Below, piece after piece: positions 1 to 9,810 of a stretch of 64,000 bases of DNA (the stretch's first letter is position 1; the number at the start of each line of letters is the position of its first letter). Source of the stretch: Leptotrichia sp. oral taxon 223. Its GTDB lineage: Bacteria; Fusobacteriota; Fusobacteriia; Fusobacteriales; Leptotrichiaceae. Position numbers and translations under genes: made by a program. The DNA is taken from the NCBI RefSeq assembly GCF_013394795.1, contig NZ_JABXYU010000004.1, positions 1 to 64,000 on the forward strand, given 5' to 3'. The notes beneath the pieces are model-generated. The model made no database searches, was not told where the DNA came from, and saw nothing but the letters and a program-made list of their open reading frames with translations.

Positions 1-70
1 AACATCATAAAATCCCAATTATCCGCATAAACACTGGAAGCATTACACCCTATCAAGGATAAAACCAATC

Positions 71-91
71 AAATTACTACTGATTTACTAC
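71..91 (+). repeat. Left copy of terminal direct repeat, probable Int arm (DR2-type) site
   Basis: This 21-base stretch matches 17704-17724 near the right end at 18 of 21 positions in the same orientation, and each copy itself contains two TTTACTAC-like halves. Tn916 integrase binds direct repeats (DR2) inside both ends through its N-terminal domain. The match is seen; the identity as DR2 is inference. Confidence 0.5.
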
Positions 92-178
92 GTATGAATG
101 AGCTTTGGTACGACGATTTTTCTTGAAAGGTGAAATTTAAAAAGACACTTCCAATACAAATTGAATATTCAAAAGAGG

Positions 179-211
179 TAGGCACTTCAAATATGAGGTG
201 TCTATTTTTTT
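179..211 (+). terminator. Terminator-like hairpin upstream of orf23
   Basis: Arms 179-189 and 194-204 pair over 11 positions (two G-T wobbles) around an AATA loop, followed by a run of seven T. It would stop or attenuate transcription entering the conjugation operon from the left end. Confidence 0.6.
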
Positions 212-331
212 ACTCAATTTGAAAGGTCGTGATAATGATGACAAGAAAACCTCATGAAAAGAAATGCCGTTCTCCCACGACAGGCACACTGAAAATATAA
301 AAATCAATATATCACAGAAAGGACGAAAAAT

Positions 332-646
332 ATGGAACTAAAATATGTTATTCCCAACATGGAAAAGACTTTTGGAAACTTGGAGTTTGCCGGTGAGGAT
401 AAGGTCATACAAAGAAGAATCAACGGACAGCTTACCGTTTTATCAAGAAGCTATAACCTCTATTCCGATGTGCAGAGAGCAGACGATATTGTGGTAACAC
501 TTCCGGCAGAAGCAGGCGAAAAGAACTTTGCCTTTGAGGAAAAAGTAAAGCTCATCAATCCCCGTATCAAAGCAGAGGGATACAAAATCGGCACACGAGG
601 TTTTACCAATTATATTTTGGAAGCAGACGACATGATAAAAGCATAG
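332..646 (+). CDS. orf23: Orf23, DUF961 (YdcP/HelP-like) conjugation protein
   Basis: A 104-residue soluble protein, full length for Tn916 Orf23. DUF961 proteins of this kind (HelP in ICEBs1) act as helicase processivity factors that help unwind and replicate the element during transfer. It is paralogous to the next gene: both begin with a 'KTFG' or 'ATFG' segment and end in a '(L/K)ADD(M/I)(I/V)' block. A good ribosome site (AGAAAGGA) lies 9 bases before ATG 332. It opens the conjugation operon that in Tn916 is transcribed strongly only after circularisation. Confidence 0.9.
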   Translation: MELKYVIPNMEKTFGNLEFAGEDKVIQRRINGQLTVLSRSYNLYSDVQRADDIVVTLPAEAGEKNFAFEEKVKLINPRIKAEGYKIGTRGFTNYILEADDMIKA

Positions 647-662
647 AAAGTGAGGAAAAGAA

Positions 663-1043
663 ATGAGATTAGCAAACGGTATTGTTTTAGAAAAGGAAGC
701 GACCTTTGGAGAGCTGAAATTCTCCGCACTCCGTCGTGAGGTACGCATTCAAAAGGAAGATGGCACGCTTTCGGAAGAAATCAAGGAACGTACCTATGAC
801 CTTAAATCCAAAGGACAGGGACGAATGATTCAGGTAAGCATTCCAGCAAGTGTTCCGCTAAAAAACTTTGACTATAACGCACATGTAGAGCTTGTCAATC
901 CGGTTGCCGATACAGTAGCAACCGCAACTTTTCAGGGTGCAGAGGTGGACTGGTATATCAAGGCAGATGATATTGTACCGGCAAAGAATACGGGAAATTT
1001 TAAAAAAGAAGCTCCTAAAAAAGAGCCTGTTATTGAAAAATAA
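663..1043 (+). CDS. orf22: Orf22, second DUF961 conjugation protein
   Basis: 126 residues, DUF961 family, paralogous to Orf23 and 16 bases downstream of it. The shared pattern of 'RTYDLKSKGQ' against 'RSYNLYSDVQ' and the common '..ADDI' ending show the duplication. The C-terminus adds a lysine/glutamate-rich tail (KKEAPKKEPVIEK) that Orf23 lacks. Its role is expected to be the same as Orf23, support of single-strand processing in transfer; which paralogue does the work cannot be told from sequence. Confidence 0.88.
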   Translation: MRLANGIVLEKEATFGELKFSALRREVRIQKEDGTLSEEIKERTYDLKSKGQGRMIQVSIPASVPLKNFDYNAHVELVNPVADTVATATFQGAEVDWYIKADDIVPAKNTGNFKKEAPKKEPVIEK

Positions 1044-1078
1044 GATAAAGAGAAAAAATCGAAAGGAGAAATACGCAC

Positions 1079-2455
1079 ATGAAACGGTGGCTTTTTTCCG
1101 GTAAACGGATTCGCCCAAGTGATAAAGATTTGGTATTTCATACAGCCATATCTATACTCCTGCCAGTGTTTATTCTTGTAGTCGCCCTGTTTCATGCCAA
1201 AACTATCTTAGAGATAAACCGGCAGGAGTTTCATTTACCAAAGGCAAGTGAAATCAATACTCTCTACCTTGCTTTAAGCTGTATCATTTCCGGTATTGTT
1301 TGTCTGTCGCTGATTTTTGTGATTAAACGCTATCGTTATGACTGGGTAAAACAACTCTACCATCGTCAGAAATTAGCCAGAATGATACTGGAAAATAAAT
1401 GGTATGAAGCAAAACAGGTAAAATCAGAAGGCATTTTTGAAGATTCTTCCGGTCGGACAAGAGAAAAGATAAGCTACTTCCCGAAAGTCTATTACCGTAT
1501 GAAAAACGGTCTGATACGGATACGTGTAGAAATCACACTGGGCAAGTATCAGGAACAGCTCCTGCATTTAGAGAAAAAGTTAGAAAGTGGCTTATATTGT
1601 GAGCTGACCGAAAAAGAGCTGAAAGATTCCTATATGGAATACACCTTGCTTTATGATATGATTGCAAACCGCATATCCATTGATGAAGTACAGGCAAAAA
1701 ATGGAAAGCTCCGCCTTATGAAAAATATCTGGTGGGAATATGACAAGCTCCCACACATGCTGATTGCAGGCGGTACAGGTGGCGGTAAAACCTATTTTAT
1801 CCTGACACTCATTGAAGCTCTGCTCTGTACAAACGCAAAACTGTATATCTTTGACCCAAAAAACGCCGACCTTGCAGACTTAGGTTCTGTCATGAAAGAC
1901 GTTTATTACCAAAAGGAAGATATACTTTCCTGCATTGACAGATTCTATGAGGAAATGCTGGAACGCAGTATCTCAATGAAAGAAATGGAAAACTACAAAA
2001 CAGGAGAAAACTATGCCTATTTGGGACTTCCGGCTCATTTTCTGATTTTTGATGAATATGTCGCTTTTATGGAAATGCTTGGAACAAAGGAGAATACCGC
2101 TGTCTTAAACAAGTTAAAACAGATAGTCATGTTAGGTCGGCAGGCAGGTTTTTTCTTAATCTTAGCCTGCCAAAGACCAGACGCAAAATATCTTGGTGAC
2201 GGTATCCGTGACCAATTTAATTTCAGAGTGGCTTTAGGTCGTATGTCTGAAATGGGCTATGGTATGATGTTTGGAAGTGATGTGCAAAAAGATTTTTTCT
2301 TAAAACAAATCAAAGGTCGTGGCTATGTTGATGTAGGAACAAGTGTCATATCTGAATTTTACACACCCCTTGTACCGAAAGGACATGATTTCTTAGGGGA
2401 GATAAAGAAACTCGTGGACGGCAGGCAGGACGCACAAAAGGCGTGCGAAGCGTAA
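1079..2455 (+). CDS. orf21: Orf21, FtsK/SpoIIIE-type coupling ATPase (TcpA)
   Basis: 458 residues. Two membrane segments near the N-terminus (about residues 20-42 and 60-82) are followed by a cytoplasmic FtsK/HerA ATPase. The Walker A motif GGTGGGKT sits near residues 230-237, and the Walker B-like 'FLIFDEY' about 90 residues later. The protein is the coupling ATPase that brings the relaxase-DNA complex to the membrane channel. AAAGGAG stands 9 bases before the start. It ends just before the oriT region, the standard Tn916 arrangement. The gene reads through without any frameshift. Confidence 0.93.
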   Translation: MKRWLFSGKRIRPSDKDLVFHTAISILLPVFILVVALFHAKTILEINRQEFHLPKASEINTLYLALSCIISGIVCLSLIFVIKRYRYDWVKQLYHRQKLARMILENKWYEAKQVKSEGIFEDSSGRTREKISYFPKVYYRMKNGLIRIRVEITLGKYQEQLLHLEKKLESGLYCELTEKELKDSYMEYTLLYDMIANRISIDEVQAKNGKLRLMKNIWWEYDKLPHMLIAGGTGGGKTYFILTLIEALLCTNAKLYIFDPKNADLADLGSVMKDVYYQKEDILSCIDRFYEEMLERSISMKEMENYKTGENYAYLGLPAHFLIFDEYVAFMEMLGTKENTAVLNKLKQIVMLGRQAGFFLILACQRPDAKYLGDGIRDQFNFRVALGRMSEMGYGMMFGSDVQKDFFLKQIKGRGYVDVGTSVISEFYTPLVPKGHDFLGEIKKLVDGRQDAQKACEA

Positions 2456-2649
2456 GCCTTGCCGTGCGGACTGTCTGCCGATTGGTGTGGCAATAGCCAC
2501 GCCAGCACTTAACCCCCCGTATCTAACAGGGGGGTACAAATCGACAGGAAACAGTCAAAAAAACATTAGAAAATCCTTTGGTTACAAGGGATTTACAAAA
2601 TTTCAGCGTATGTCAAATGGGCTTTAAAAGTTGACATACGCCTTTTTGA
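2456..2649 (+). other. oriT: oriT region between orf21 and orf20
   Basis: In Tn916 the transfer origin maps between orf21 and orf20. Three inverted repeats are visible: 2484-2491 with 2496-2503 (8 pairs, one G-T); six C at 2513-2518 with six G at 2529-2534, spanning a GTATCTAACA loop like the nic-proximal repeat of ICEBs1-type origins; and a perfect 11-base repeat, 2606-2616 with 2631-2641, followed by CTTTTTG, which can also act as a terminator after orf21. The exact nick position is not determined here. Confidence 0.75.
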
Positions 2650-3855
2650 TTGGAGGGATTTTTACTGAATGAACAAACTTGGTTACAGCATTTAAAAGAA
2701 AAACGCTTGGCTTATGGACTATCTCAAAACCGTTTAGCTGTTGCGACTGGTATTACAAGGCAGTATCTAAGCGATATTGAAACAGGAAAAGTCAAGCCAT
2801 CAGAGGATTTACAGCAGTCCCTTTGGGAAGCTCTGGAACGCTTCAATCCCGACGCTCCCCTTGAAATGCTGTTTGATTATGTAAGGATTCGCTTTCCGAC
2901 AACAGACGTACAGCAGGTGGTCGAAAACATCTTACAACTGAAACTGTCCTATTTTCTTCATGAGGACTATGGTTTCTATTCTTATTCAGAGCATTATGCT
3001 TTAGGCGACATATTCGTCCTTTGCTCCCATGAACTGGACAAAGGAGTTCTGGTGGAATTGAAAGGTCGTGGGTGCAGACAATTTGAAAGCTATCTTCTGG
3101 CACAACAAAGAAGCTGGTATGAGTTCTTTATGGACGTTTTGGTGGCTGGCGGTGTGATGAAACGCCTTGACCTTGCCATTAACGATAAGACAGGGATTTT
3201 GAATATCCCTGTACTCACTGAAAAGTGCCAACAGGAAGAATGTATCTCCGTCTTCCGCAGTTTTAAAAGCTATCGCAGTGGCGAACTGGTACGCAAAGAG
3301 GAAAAGGAATGTATGGGAAACACCCTCTATATCGGTTCATTACAAAGTGAAGTTTATTTCTGTATCTATGAAAAGGACTACGAGCAGTACAAGAAAAATG
3401 ATATTCCCATTGAAGACGCAGAAGTAAAAAACCGTTTTGAGATTCGATTGAAAAATGAGCGTGCCTATTATGCAGTCCGTGATTTACTCGTCTATGACAA
3501 TCCAGAGCATACCGCCTTTAAAATTATCAATCGGTATATCCGTTTTGTAGATAAAGACGATTCCAAACCTCGTTCTGATTGGAAACTGAATGAAGAATGG
3601 GCTTGGTTTATTGGGAACAATCGTGAACGATTAAAACTAACCACAAAACCAGAGCCTTACTCCTTCCAAAGGACGCTGAACTGGCTATCTCATCAAGTTG
3701 CCCCGACCTTAAAGGTTGCGATTAAACTTGATGAAATCAACCAGACGCAGGTTGTAAAAGACATTCTCGACCATGCGAAACTGACAGACCGACACAAGCA
3801 GATTTTGAAGCAACAGTCAGTAAAAGAACAGGACGTGATAACAACAAAAAAATAA
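2650..3855 (+). CDS. orf20: Orf20, MobT-type relaxase / replication initiator
   Basis: Up to 401 residues. An N-terminal helix-turn-helix of Xre type (about residues 20-60, 'LSQNRLAVATGITRQYLSDIETGK') precedes a Rep_trans-type replication initiation domain. It nicks oriT and starts rolling-circle replication and transfer; in Tn916 the nicking specificity is helped by Int. The start is unusual: there is no in-frame ATG. GGAGGG (2652-2657) overlaps a TTG at 2650, and a CTG at 2665 sits at better spacing, so translation may begin at 2665 and give 396 residues. The gene is intact and lies directly after oriT. Confidence 0.9.
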   Translation: MEGFLLNEQTWLQHLKEKRLAYGLSQNRLAVATGITRQYLSDIETGKVKPSEDLQQSLWEALERFNPDAPLEMLFDYVRIRFPTTDVQQVVENILQLKLSYFLHEDYGFYSYSEHYALGDIFVLCSHELDKGVLVELKGRGCRQFESYLLAQQRSWYEFFMDVLVAGGVMKRLDLAINDKTGILNIPVLTEKCQQEECISVFRSFKSYRSGELVRKEEKECMGNTLYIGSLQSEVYFCIYEKDYEQYKKNDIPIEDAEVKNRFEIRLKNERAYYAVRDLLVYDNPEHTAFKIINRYIRFVDKDDSKPRSDWKLNEEWAWFIGNNRERLKLTTKPEPYSFQRTLNWLSHQVAPTLKVAIKLDEINQTQVVKDILDHAKLTDRHKQILKQQSVKEQDVITTKK

Positions 3856-3897
3856 CTCAAATACAAATTCATTGAATATAGAGAGGAGAACATTTTT

Positions 3898-4119
3898 ATG
3901 AATTTTGGACAAAACCTTTATAACTGGTTTCTATCAAACGCTCAATCACTGGTGCTTTTAGCAATCGTTGTGATTGGCTTGTATCTTGGCTTCAAGCGTG
4001 AGTTTAGCAAACTGATTGGCTTTTTAATTATTGCGATTATTGCGGTTGGCTTAGTCTTCAACGCTGCTGGAGTAAAAGACATTTTACTAGAGCTATTCAA
4101 TCGCATTATTGGTGCTTAA
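3898..4119 (+). CDS. orf19: Orf19, small membrane conjugation protein
   Basis: 73 residues with two hydrophobic segments (about 18-35 and 39-58) separated by a basic KREFSK loop. It corresponds to Tn916 Orf19, a small membrane component of the mating channel, probably a TcpB-like or pilus-less core part; the exact role is not known. AGAGGAG lies 8 bases before the ATG. The gene is intact. Confidence 0.85.
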   Translation: MNFGQNLYNWFLSNAQSLVLLAIVVIGLYLGFKREFSKLIGFLIIAIIAVGLVFNAAGVKDILLELFNRIIGA

Positions 4120-4235
4120 ATAAAACCGTTCTTTTGTGGAATATAAGTGGTTTTCTTATGTTCCGCAAAGGAATGGTACACCAAACGAAGTGCGGTAGGG
4201 ATTTTTGAATCTCTACAAAGAAAGGACGTGAATAT

Positions 4236-4733
4236 ATGGACGATATGCAAGTCTATATTGCGAATTTAGGCAAATACAATGAGGGCGAATTGGTCGGTGC
4301 GTGGTTTACCTTTCCCATTGACTTTGAGGAAGTCAAAGAGAAAATCGGCTTGAATGATGAATATGAGGAATACGCCATTCATGACTACGAGTTACCCTTT
4401 ACGGTTGACGAATACACTTCCATTGGCGAACTCAATCGACTATGGGAAATGGTATCGGAATTACCCGAAGAATTACAATCGGAGCTATCTGCTCTGCTCA
4501 CTCATTTTTCAAGCATTGAAGAACTAAGCGAACATCAAGAGGATATTATCATTCATTCCGATTGTGATGATATGTATGACGTGGCACGCTACTACATTGA
4601 AGAAACGGGTGCTTTAGGCGAAGTACCAGCTAGTCTTCAAAACTATATTGATTATCAAGCCTATGGTCGGGATTTAGACCTTTCAGGAACGTTTATCTCA
4701 ACCAATCATGGGATTTTTGAAATCGTCTATTAA
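4236..4733 (+). CDS. ardA: Orf18, ArdA antirestriction protein
   Basis: 165 residues, extremely acidic (Asp and Glu dominate, for example 'EELQSELSALL' and 'SDCDDMYD'). ArdA is an elongated dimer that mimics bent B-form DNA and blocks type I restriction enzymes, so incoming single-stranded then duplex Tn916 escapes restriction in a new host. The length matches Tn916 Orf18. AAAGGACG stands before the ATG. Its carriage fits an element that has moved from a Firmicute-like donor into this host. Confidence 0.93.
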   Translation: MDDMQVYIANLGKYNEGELVGAWFTFPIDFEEVKEKIGLNDEYEEYAIHDYELPFTVDEYTSIGELNRLWEMVSELPEELQSELSALLTHFSSIEELSEHQEDIIIHSDCDDMYDVARYYIEETGALGEVPASLQNYIDYQAYGRDLDLSGTFISTNHGIFEIVY

Positions 4734-4821
4734 ATCTGTCGGTACATTACTACTGGCAGATTTTCTATTTTACGGGGTGGCTCAATCAGCTACCCCTATT
4801 TTTTATGAAAGGATTGATTAC

Positions 4822-5214
4822 ATGAAGAAAATACGAAGCTATACCAGTATCTGGTCTGTGGAAAAGGTACTGTATTCTATCAATGATTTTAGACTTCCGT
4901 TTCCCATAACCTTTACGCAAATGACATGGTTTGTCGTGTCACTCTTTGCAGTGATGATACTTGGCAACTTGCCCCCTCTTTCCATGATAGAGGGAGCATT
5001 TCTCAAATACTTTGGGATTCCTGTGGCTTTCACATGGTTTATGTCTACAAAAACTTTTGATGGTAAAAAGCCTTATGGATTTTTGAAGTCTGTCATTGCT
5101 TATGCACTGCGACCAAAGCTGACCTATGCAGGAAAAAAAGTAACGCTTGGCAGAAACCAGCCACAAGAAGCCATTACAGCAGTTAGGAGTGAATTTTATG
5201 GCATATCCAATTAA
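4822..5214 (+). CDS. orf17: Orf17, TcpE-family membrane protein
   Basis: 130 residues from ATG 4822, which has GAAAGGA 8 bases upstream; the frame is open back to an ATG at 4708 inside ardA, but that start lacks a ribosome site and overlaps ArdA. Two hydrophobic segments lie around residues 35-55 and 62-78. TcpE-family proteins are membrane parts of the Gram-positive mating channel. The gene is intact and overlaps orf16 by 17 bases. Confidence 0.87.
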   Translation: MKKIRSYTSIWSVEKVLYSINDFRLPFPITFTQMTWFVVSLFAVMILGNLPPLSMIEGAFLKYFGIPVAFTWFMSTKTFDGKKPYGFLKSVIAYALRPKLTYAGKKVTLGRNQPQEAITAVRSEFYGISN

Positions 5215-7640
5215 ATACATTGAAAACAATCTCGTCTGGAATAAAGACGGGGAATGTTATGCTTACTATGAGCTTGTTCCTTACAATTACTCATTTCTAA
5301 GTCCAGAACAGAAAATACAAGTGCATGATTCTTTCAGACAGCTTATCGCACAAAATCGTGATGGCAAAATTCATGCTTTACAAATCAGTACAGAATCCAG
5401 CATACGTTCTGCACAAGAGCGTTCCAAAAATGAAGTCACTGGCAAGCTCAAAGCGGTTGCCTATGACAAAATCGACCAACAGACAGACGCTTTAATATCC
5501 ATGATTGGCGAAAATCAAGTGAACTACCGTTTCTTTATCGGCTTTAAGTTGCTTCTCAACGATCAGGAGTTTTCTATGAAAAGTCTTACCGTTGAAGCAA
5601 AAAATGCTTTGTCTGATTTTGTCTATGATGTGAACCATAAGCTGATGGGCGATTTTGTTAGTATGAGTAATGATGAAATCCTGCGTTTTCAGAAGATGGA
5701 AAAGCTCTTAGAAAATAAAATCTCTCGTCGTTTCAAAATCCGCAGGTTAGATAAGGACGACTTCGCTATCTGATTGAACACCTTTACGGACAGACAGGCA
5801 CTGCCTATGAAGAGTATGAGTACCATCTATCAAAGAAAAAGCTGGATAATGAAACGCTGATTAAATACTATGACTTGATTAAGCCTACTCGCTGTTTGGT
5901 GGAAGAAAAACAGCGATATTTGAAAATCCAGCAGGAAGATGAAACCGTCTATGTAGCTTACTTTACCAATTAACAGCATTGTCGGAGAACTGGACTTCCC
6001 GTCCTCTGAAATCTTCTACTACCAGCAACAGCAATTTACATTCCGATTGATACGTCAATGAATGTGGAAATTGTAGCGAATCGTAAAGCCCTATCTACTG
6101 TCCGCAATAAAAAGAAAGAACTGAAAGACTTGGATAACCACGCTTGGCAAAGTGATAATGAAACCAGCTCCAATGTGGCGGAAGCTCTGGAAAGTGTGAA
6201 TGAGCTGGAAACCAATTTAGACCAAAGCAAGGAATCTATGTACAAGCTGTCTTATGTGGTAAGGGTATCAGCAAATGATCTTGACGAACTCAAACGTCGT
6301 TGTAATGAAGTGAAAGATTTTTATGACGATTTAAGCGTAAAACTGGTACGACCATTTGGGGATATGCTCGGCTTACATGAAGAATTTTTACCTGCCAGCA
6401 AGCGTTATATGAATGATTATATTCAATACGTGACCTCTGATTTCCTCGCTGGTTTAGGTTTTGGTGCTACTCAAATGCTGGGGGAAATGAGGGGATTTAT
6501 GTTGGCTACAGCTTAGATACTGGACGCAATGTCTATCTGAAACCTGCTCTTGCCAGTCAAGGGGTTAAGGGTTCAGTAACCAATGCGTTAGCGTCGGCTT
6601 TTGTTGGTTCGCTGGGTGGTGGTAAATCCTTTGCGAATAACCTTATCGTCTATTATGCGGTGCTTTATGGGGCACAAGCAGTGATTGTAGACCCAAAAGC
6701 AGAACGTGGCAGATGGAAAGAAACCTTGCCAGAGATTTCCCATGAAATCAATATCGTCACTCTGACTTCTGATGAGAAAAACAAAGGCTTACTTGACCCT
6801 TATGTGATTATGAAAAATCCCAAAGATTCTGAATCACTGGCTATTGATATTCTGACATTCCTTACGGGGATTTCCTCTCGTGATGGGGAACGCTTCCCAA
6901 TCCTTAGAAAAGCCATTCGTGCAGTAACCAATAGTGAAGTACGAGGGTTGATGAAAGTGATTGAGGAATTACGGGTTGAGAATACGCCACTAAGTACCAG
7001 TATAGCCGACCATATCGAAAGTTTTACAGACTATGACTTTGCACATTTATTATTCAGTAATGGTTATGTGGAGCAGTCTATCAGCTTAGAAAAACAACTG
7101 AACATTATACAGGTTGCGGACTTGGTACTTCCCGACAAGGAAACTTCCTTTGAGGAATATACCACTATGGAGCTTTTATCCGTTGCTATGCTGATTGTCA
7201 TTAGTACCTTTGCTTTAGACTTTATCCATACAGACCGAAGCATTTTCAAGATTGTAGATTTAGACGAAGCATGGAGCTTTTTACAGGTAGCACAAGGAAA
7301 AACACTATCTATGAAGCTGGTTCGGGCTGGTCGTGCTATGAACGCTGGGGTATATTTCGTGACCCAAAATACAGACGACTCTTAGATGAAAAACTGAAAA
7401 TAACCTCGGCTTAAAATTTGCATTTCGTTCCACTGACCTTAACGAGATTAAAAAGACCTTAGCCTTTTTTGGTGTAGACCAGAGGACGAAAACAATCAGA
7501 AGCGATTGCGTGATTTGGAAAACGGGCAATGCCTTATCAGTGATTTATATGGTCGTGTCGGTGTGATACAGTTCCACCCTGTATTTGAAGAACTGCTCCA
7601 TGCCTTTGATACCAGACCACCTGTGCGAAAAGAGGTGTAA
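5198..7640 (+). pseudogene. orf16: Orf16, VirB4/TcpF-type transfer ATPase, frameshifted
   Basis: Start ATG 5198 has TTAGGAG 9 bases upstream; stop TAA ends at 7640. Seven single-base events break the frame: losses at about 5764 (C), 6044, 6486 (A), 7379 (C), 7400 (A) and 7480 (C), and one gained A at 5968. Correcting them gives 2448 bases, 815 residues, the usual Orf16 length. The product would be the cytoplasmic motor ATPase of the mating channel; Walker A is 'GSLGGGKS' near 6608-6631, and 'VDLDEAWSF' (about 7257-7283) is the Walker B region. As written, the longest piece starts after Walker A (6660-7385), so the gene would be inactive. All losses shorten small homopolymers, which suggests reading error as strongly as mutation. 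Confidence 0.85.
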
Positions 7641-7642
7641 AT

Positions 7643-9810
7643 GTGAAACCATCAATAGTAAACAGAATAAAATCAAACTGGACGCTGAAACGTCTAGGTA
7701 AAGTGGCAATGACAGTGGCTTTCACACTTGTGATTGCCATTTTTCTTTTAGCCATGCTGGGAACGGTGGTTCAAGCTGCGGGCTTGGTAGATGATACGGT
7801 CAATGTGGCAAATGAATACAGCCGATACCCACTTGAAAACTATCAACTGGATTTTATGTGGATAATAGCTGGGGCTGGCTTCCGTGGAACTGGTCGGACG
7901 GGATTGGAAAACAGGTCATGTATGGACTATATGCCATTACCAATTTTATTTGGACAATCAGTTTGTATGTTTCCAATGCGACAGGTTACTTAGTACAGGA
8001 AGCCTATTCCTTAGACTTCATTTCCGCTACAGCAGATTCCATTGGTAAGAATATGCAGACCTTAGCTGGTGTGAGTGCAACGGATTTTCAACAGAGGGTT
8101 TCTATGTTGGATTCCTCTTACTCTTGATTTTGGTTCTTGGGGTTTATGTTGCCTATACGGGACTGATAAAGAGAGAAACCACAAAGGCAATTCATGCCAT
8201 TATGAATTTTGTGCTGGTGTTTATCCTATCGGCTTCCTTTATTGCCTACGCTCCCGACTACATTAAAAAATCAATGACTTTTCATCAGACATCAGTAATG
8301 CCAGTTTATCACTTGGCACGAAGATTGTCATGCCCCATTCCGATAGTCAAGGCAAGGACAGCGTGGACTTAATCAGAGATAGCCTGTTTTCCATACAGGT
8401 TCAGCAACCGTGGCTACTGCTTCAATACAACAGTTCAGACATTGAAAGTATCGGTATTGACCGTGTGGAAAGCCTGCTCTCCACCAGCCAGATTCCAACA
8501 ATGGCGAAGACAGAGAAAAATTGTTGCGGAAGAAATTGAAGACAGAAGCAATACCAATCTAACCATTACAAAGACCATTAACCGTTTAGGTACAGTCTTC
8601 TTCCTATTTGTCTTCAATATTGGGATTTCCATATTGTATTCCTATTAACAGGAATCATGATTTTCTCGCAGGTACTTTTTATCATCTATGCTATGTTTCT
8701 GCCTGTGAGCTTTATTTTAAGCATGATTCCATCATTTGATGGTATGTCAAAACGAGCCATAACAAAGCTCTTTAATACCATTTTGACACGAGCTGGAATC
8801 ACATTGATTATTACGACAGCATTTAGTATTTCAACCATGCTCTATACCTTATCGGCTGGTTATCCGTTCTTTTTGATTGCTTTTCTACAGATTGTGACCT
8901 TTGCAGGAATCTACTTCAAGCTGGGCGATTTAATGAGTATGTTTTCTCTACAGAGTAACGATTCTCAAAGTGTGGGAAGTCGTGTGATGAGAAAACCTCG
9001 TATGCTTATGCACGCTCACATGCACCGTCTACAGCGGAAACTTGGACGTTCCATGACTACTCTAGGGGCTGGGTCTGCCATTGTTACAGGTAAAAAGGAC
9101 AGTCGGGTTCGGGGAGTTCTGCAAGGACACAAGCAGATCACTCCCGACCAGACGGAAAGGAAAAATCAACACTTGGAAAACGTATCGGTCAAACCATCGG
9201 TACAGTAGCTGATACCAAAGACAGAATGGTAGACACTGCTAGTGGTTTGAAAGAACAGGTTAAAGATTTGCCGACCAATGCAAGATATGCAGTATATCAA
9301 GGAAAATCCAAAGTAAAAGAGAATGTCCGTGATTTAACCAGTAGTATTTCTCAAACCAAAGCGGACAGAGCCAGTGGACGCAAGGAACAGCAGGAACAAA
9401 GGCGAAAAACCATTGCGAAGCGTCGCTCTGAAATGGAACAGGTCAAACAGAAAAACAGCCTGCTTCTTCTGTTCATGAAAGACCGACTACAAGACAAGAC
9501 AATATCATGATGAACAGACCTCAAAACAGTCTAATATTCAGACTTCATATAAGGAATCTCAACAAGCCAAACAAGAGCGTCCAGCAGTTAAGTCCGATTT
9601 TTCAAGTCCAAAAGTGGAACGCCAAGGCAATACCGTTCAAGAAAAAACCGTTCAAAGCCAGCAACTTCAACCACTACAGCAGATAGAACTTCACAACGTC
9701 CAATCACAAAAGAACGTCCGTCTACTGTTCAAAGAGTACCACTACAAAATACAAGAAGTAGACCACCAATCAAAACCGCCACCATTAAGAAAGTCGGTAA
9801 GAAACCATGA
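7643..9810 (+). pseudogene. orf15: Orf15, VirB6/TcpH-like polytopic channel protein, frameshifted
   Basis: GTG start 7643, stop TGA at 9810. Ten single-base losses break it: near 7855 (T), 8080 (A), 8270 (A), 8489 (C), 8520 (A), 8635 (T), 9098 (G), 9455 (A), 9506 (C) and 9659 (C). Restoring all ten gives 2178 bases, 725 residues. The protein would have several membrane segments in its first 450 residues and a long polar, glutamine- and lysine-rich tail. It is expected to form the inner part of the mating channel and to anchor the Orf14 hydrolase. Every event is a loss from a run of two to seven equal bases (9506 is CC to C). It overlaps orf14 by ATGA. Confidence 0.85.

Larger units (their letters stand above)
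1..331. other. Left noncoding segment of the Tn916-like element
   Basis: No convincing gene. A reading frame without stop from 31 to 126 ends in TGA but has only an in-frame ATG at 94 (10 codons) and no clear ribosome site; it may be the tail of a small Tn916 orf or nothing. The segment holds an Int-arm-like repeat (71-91) and a terminator-like hairpin (179-211) ahead of orf23. Confidence 0.5.

Noticed and set aside
4708-4821. Longer N-terminus for Orf17
   Set aside because: It overlaps ardA, has no ribosome site, and ATG 4822 has a proper one.
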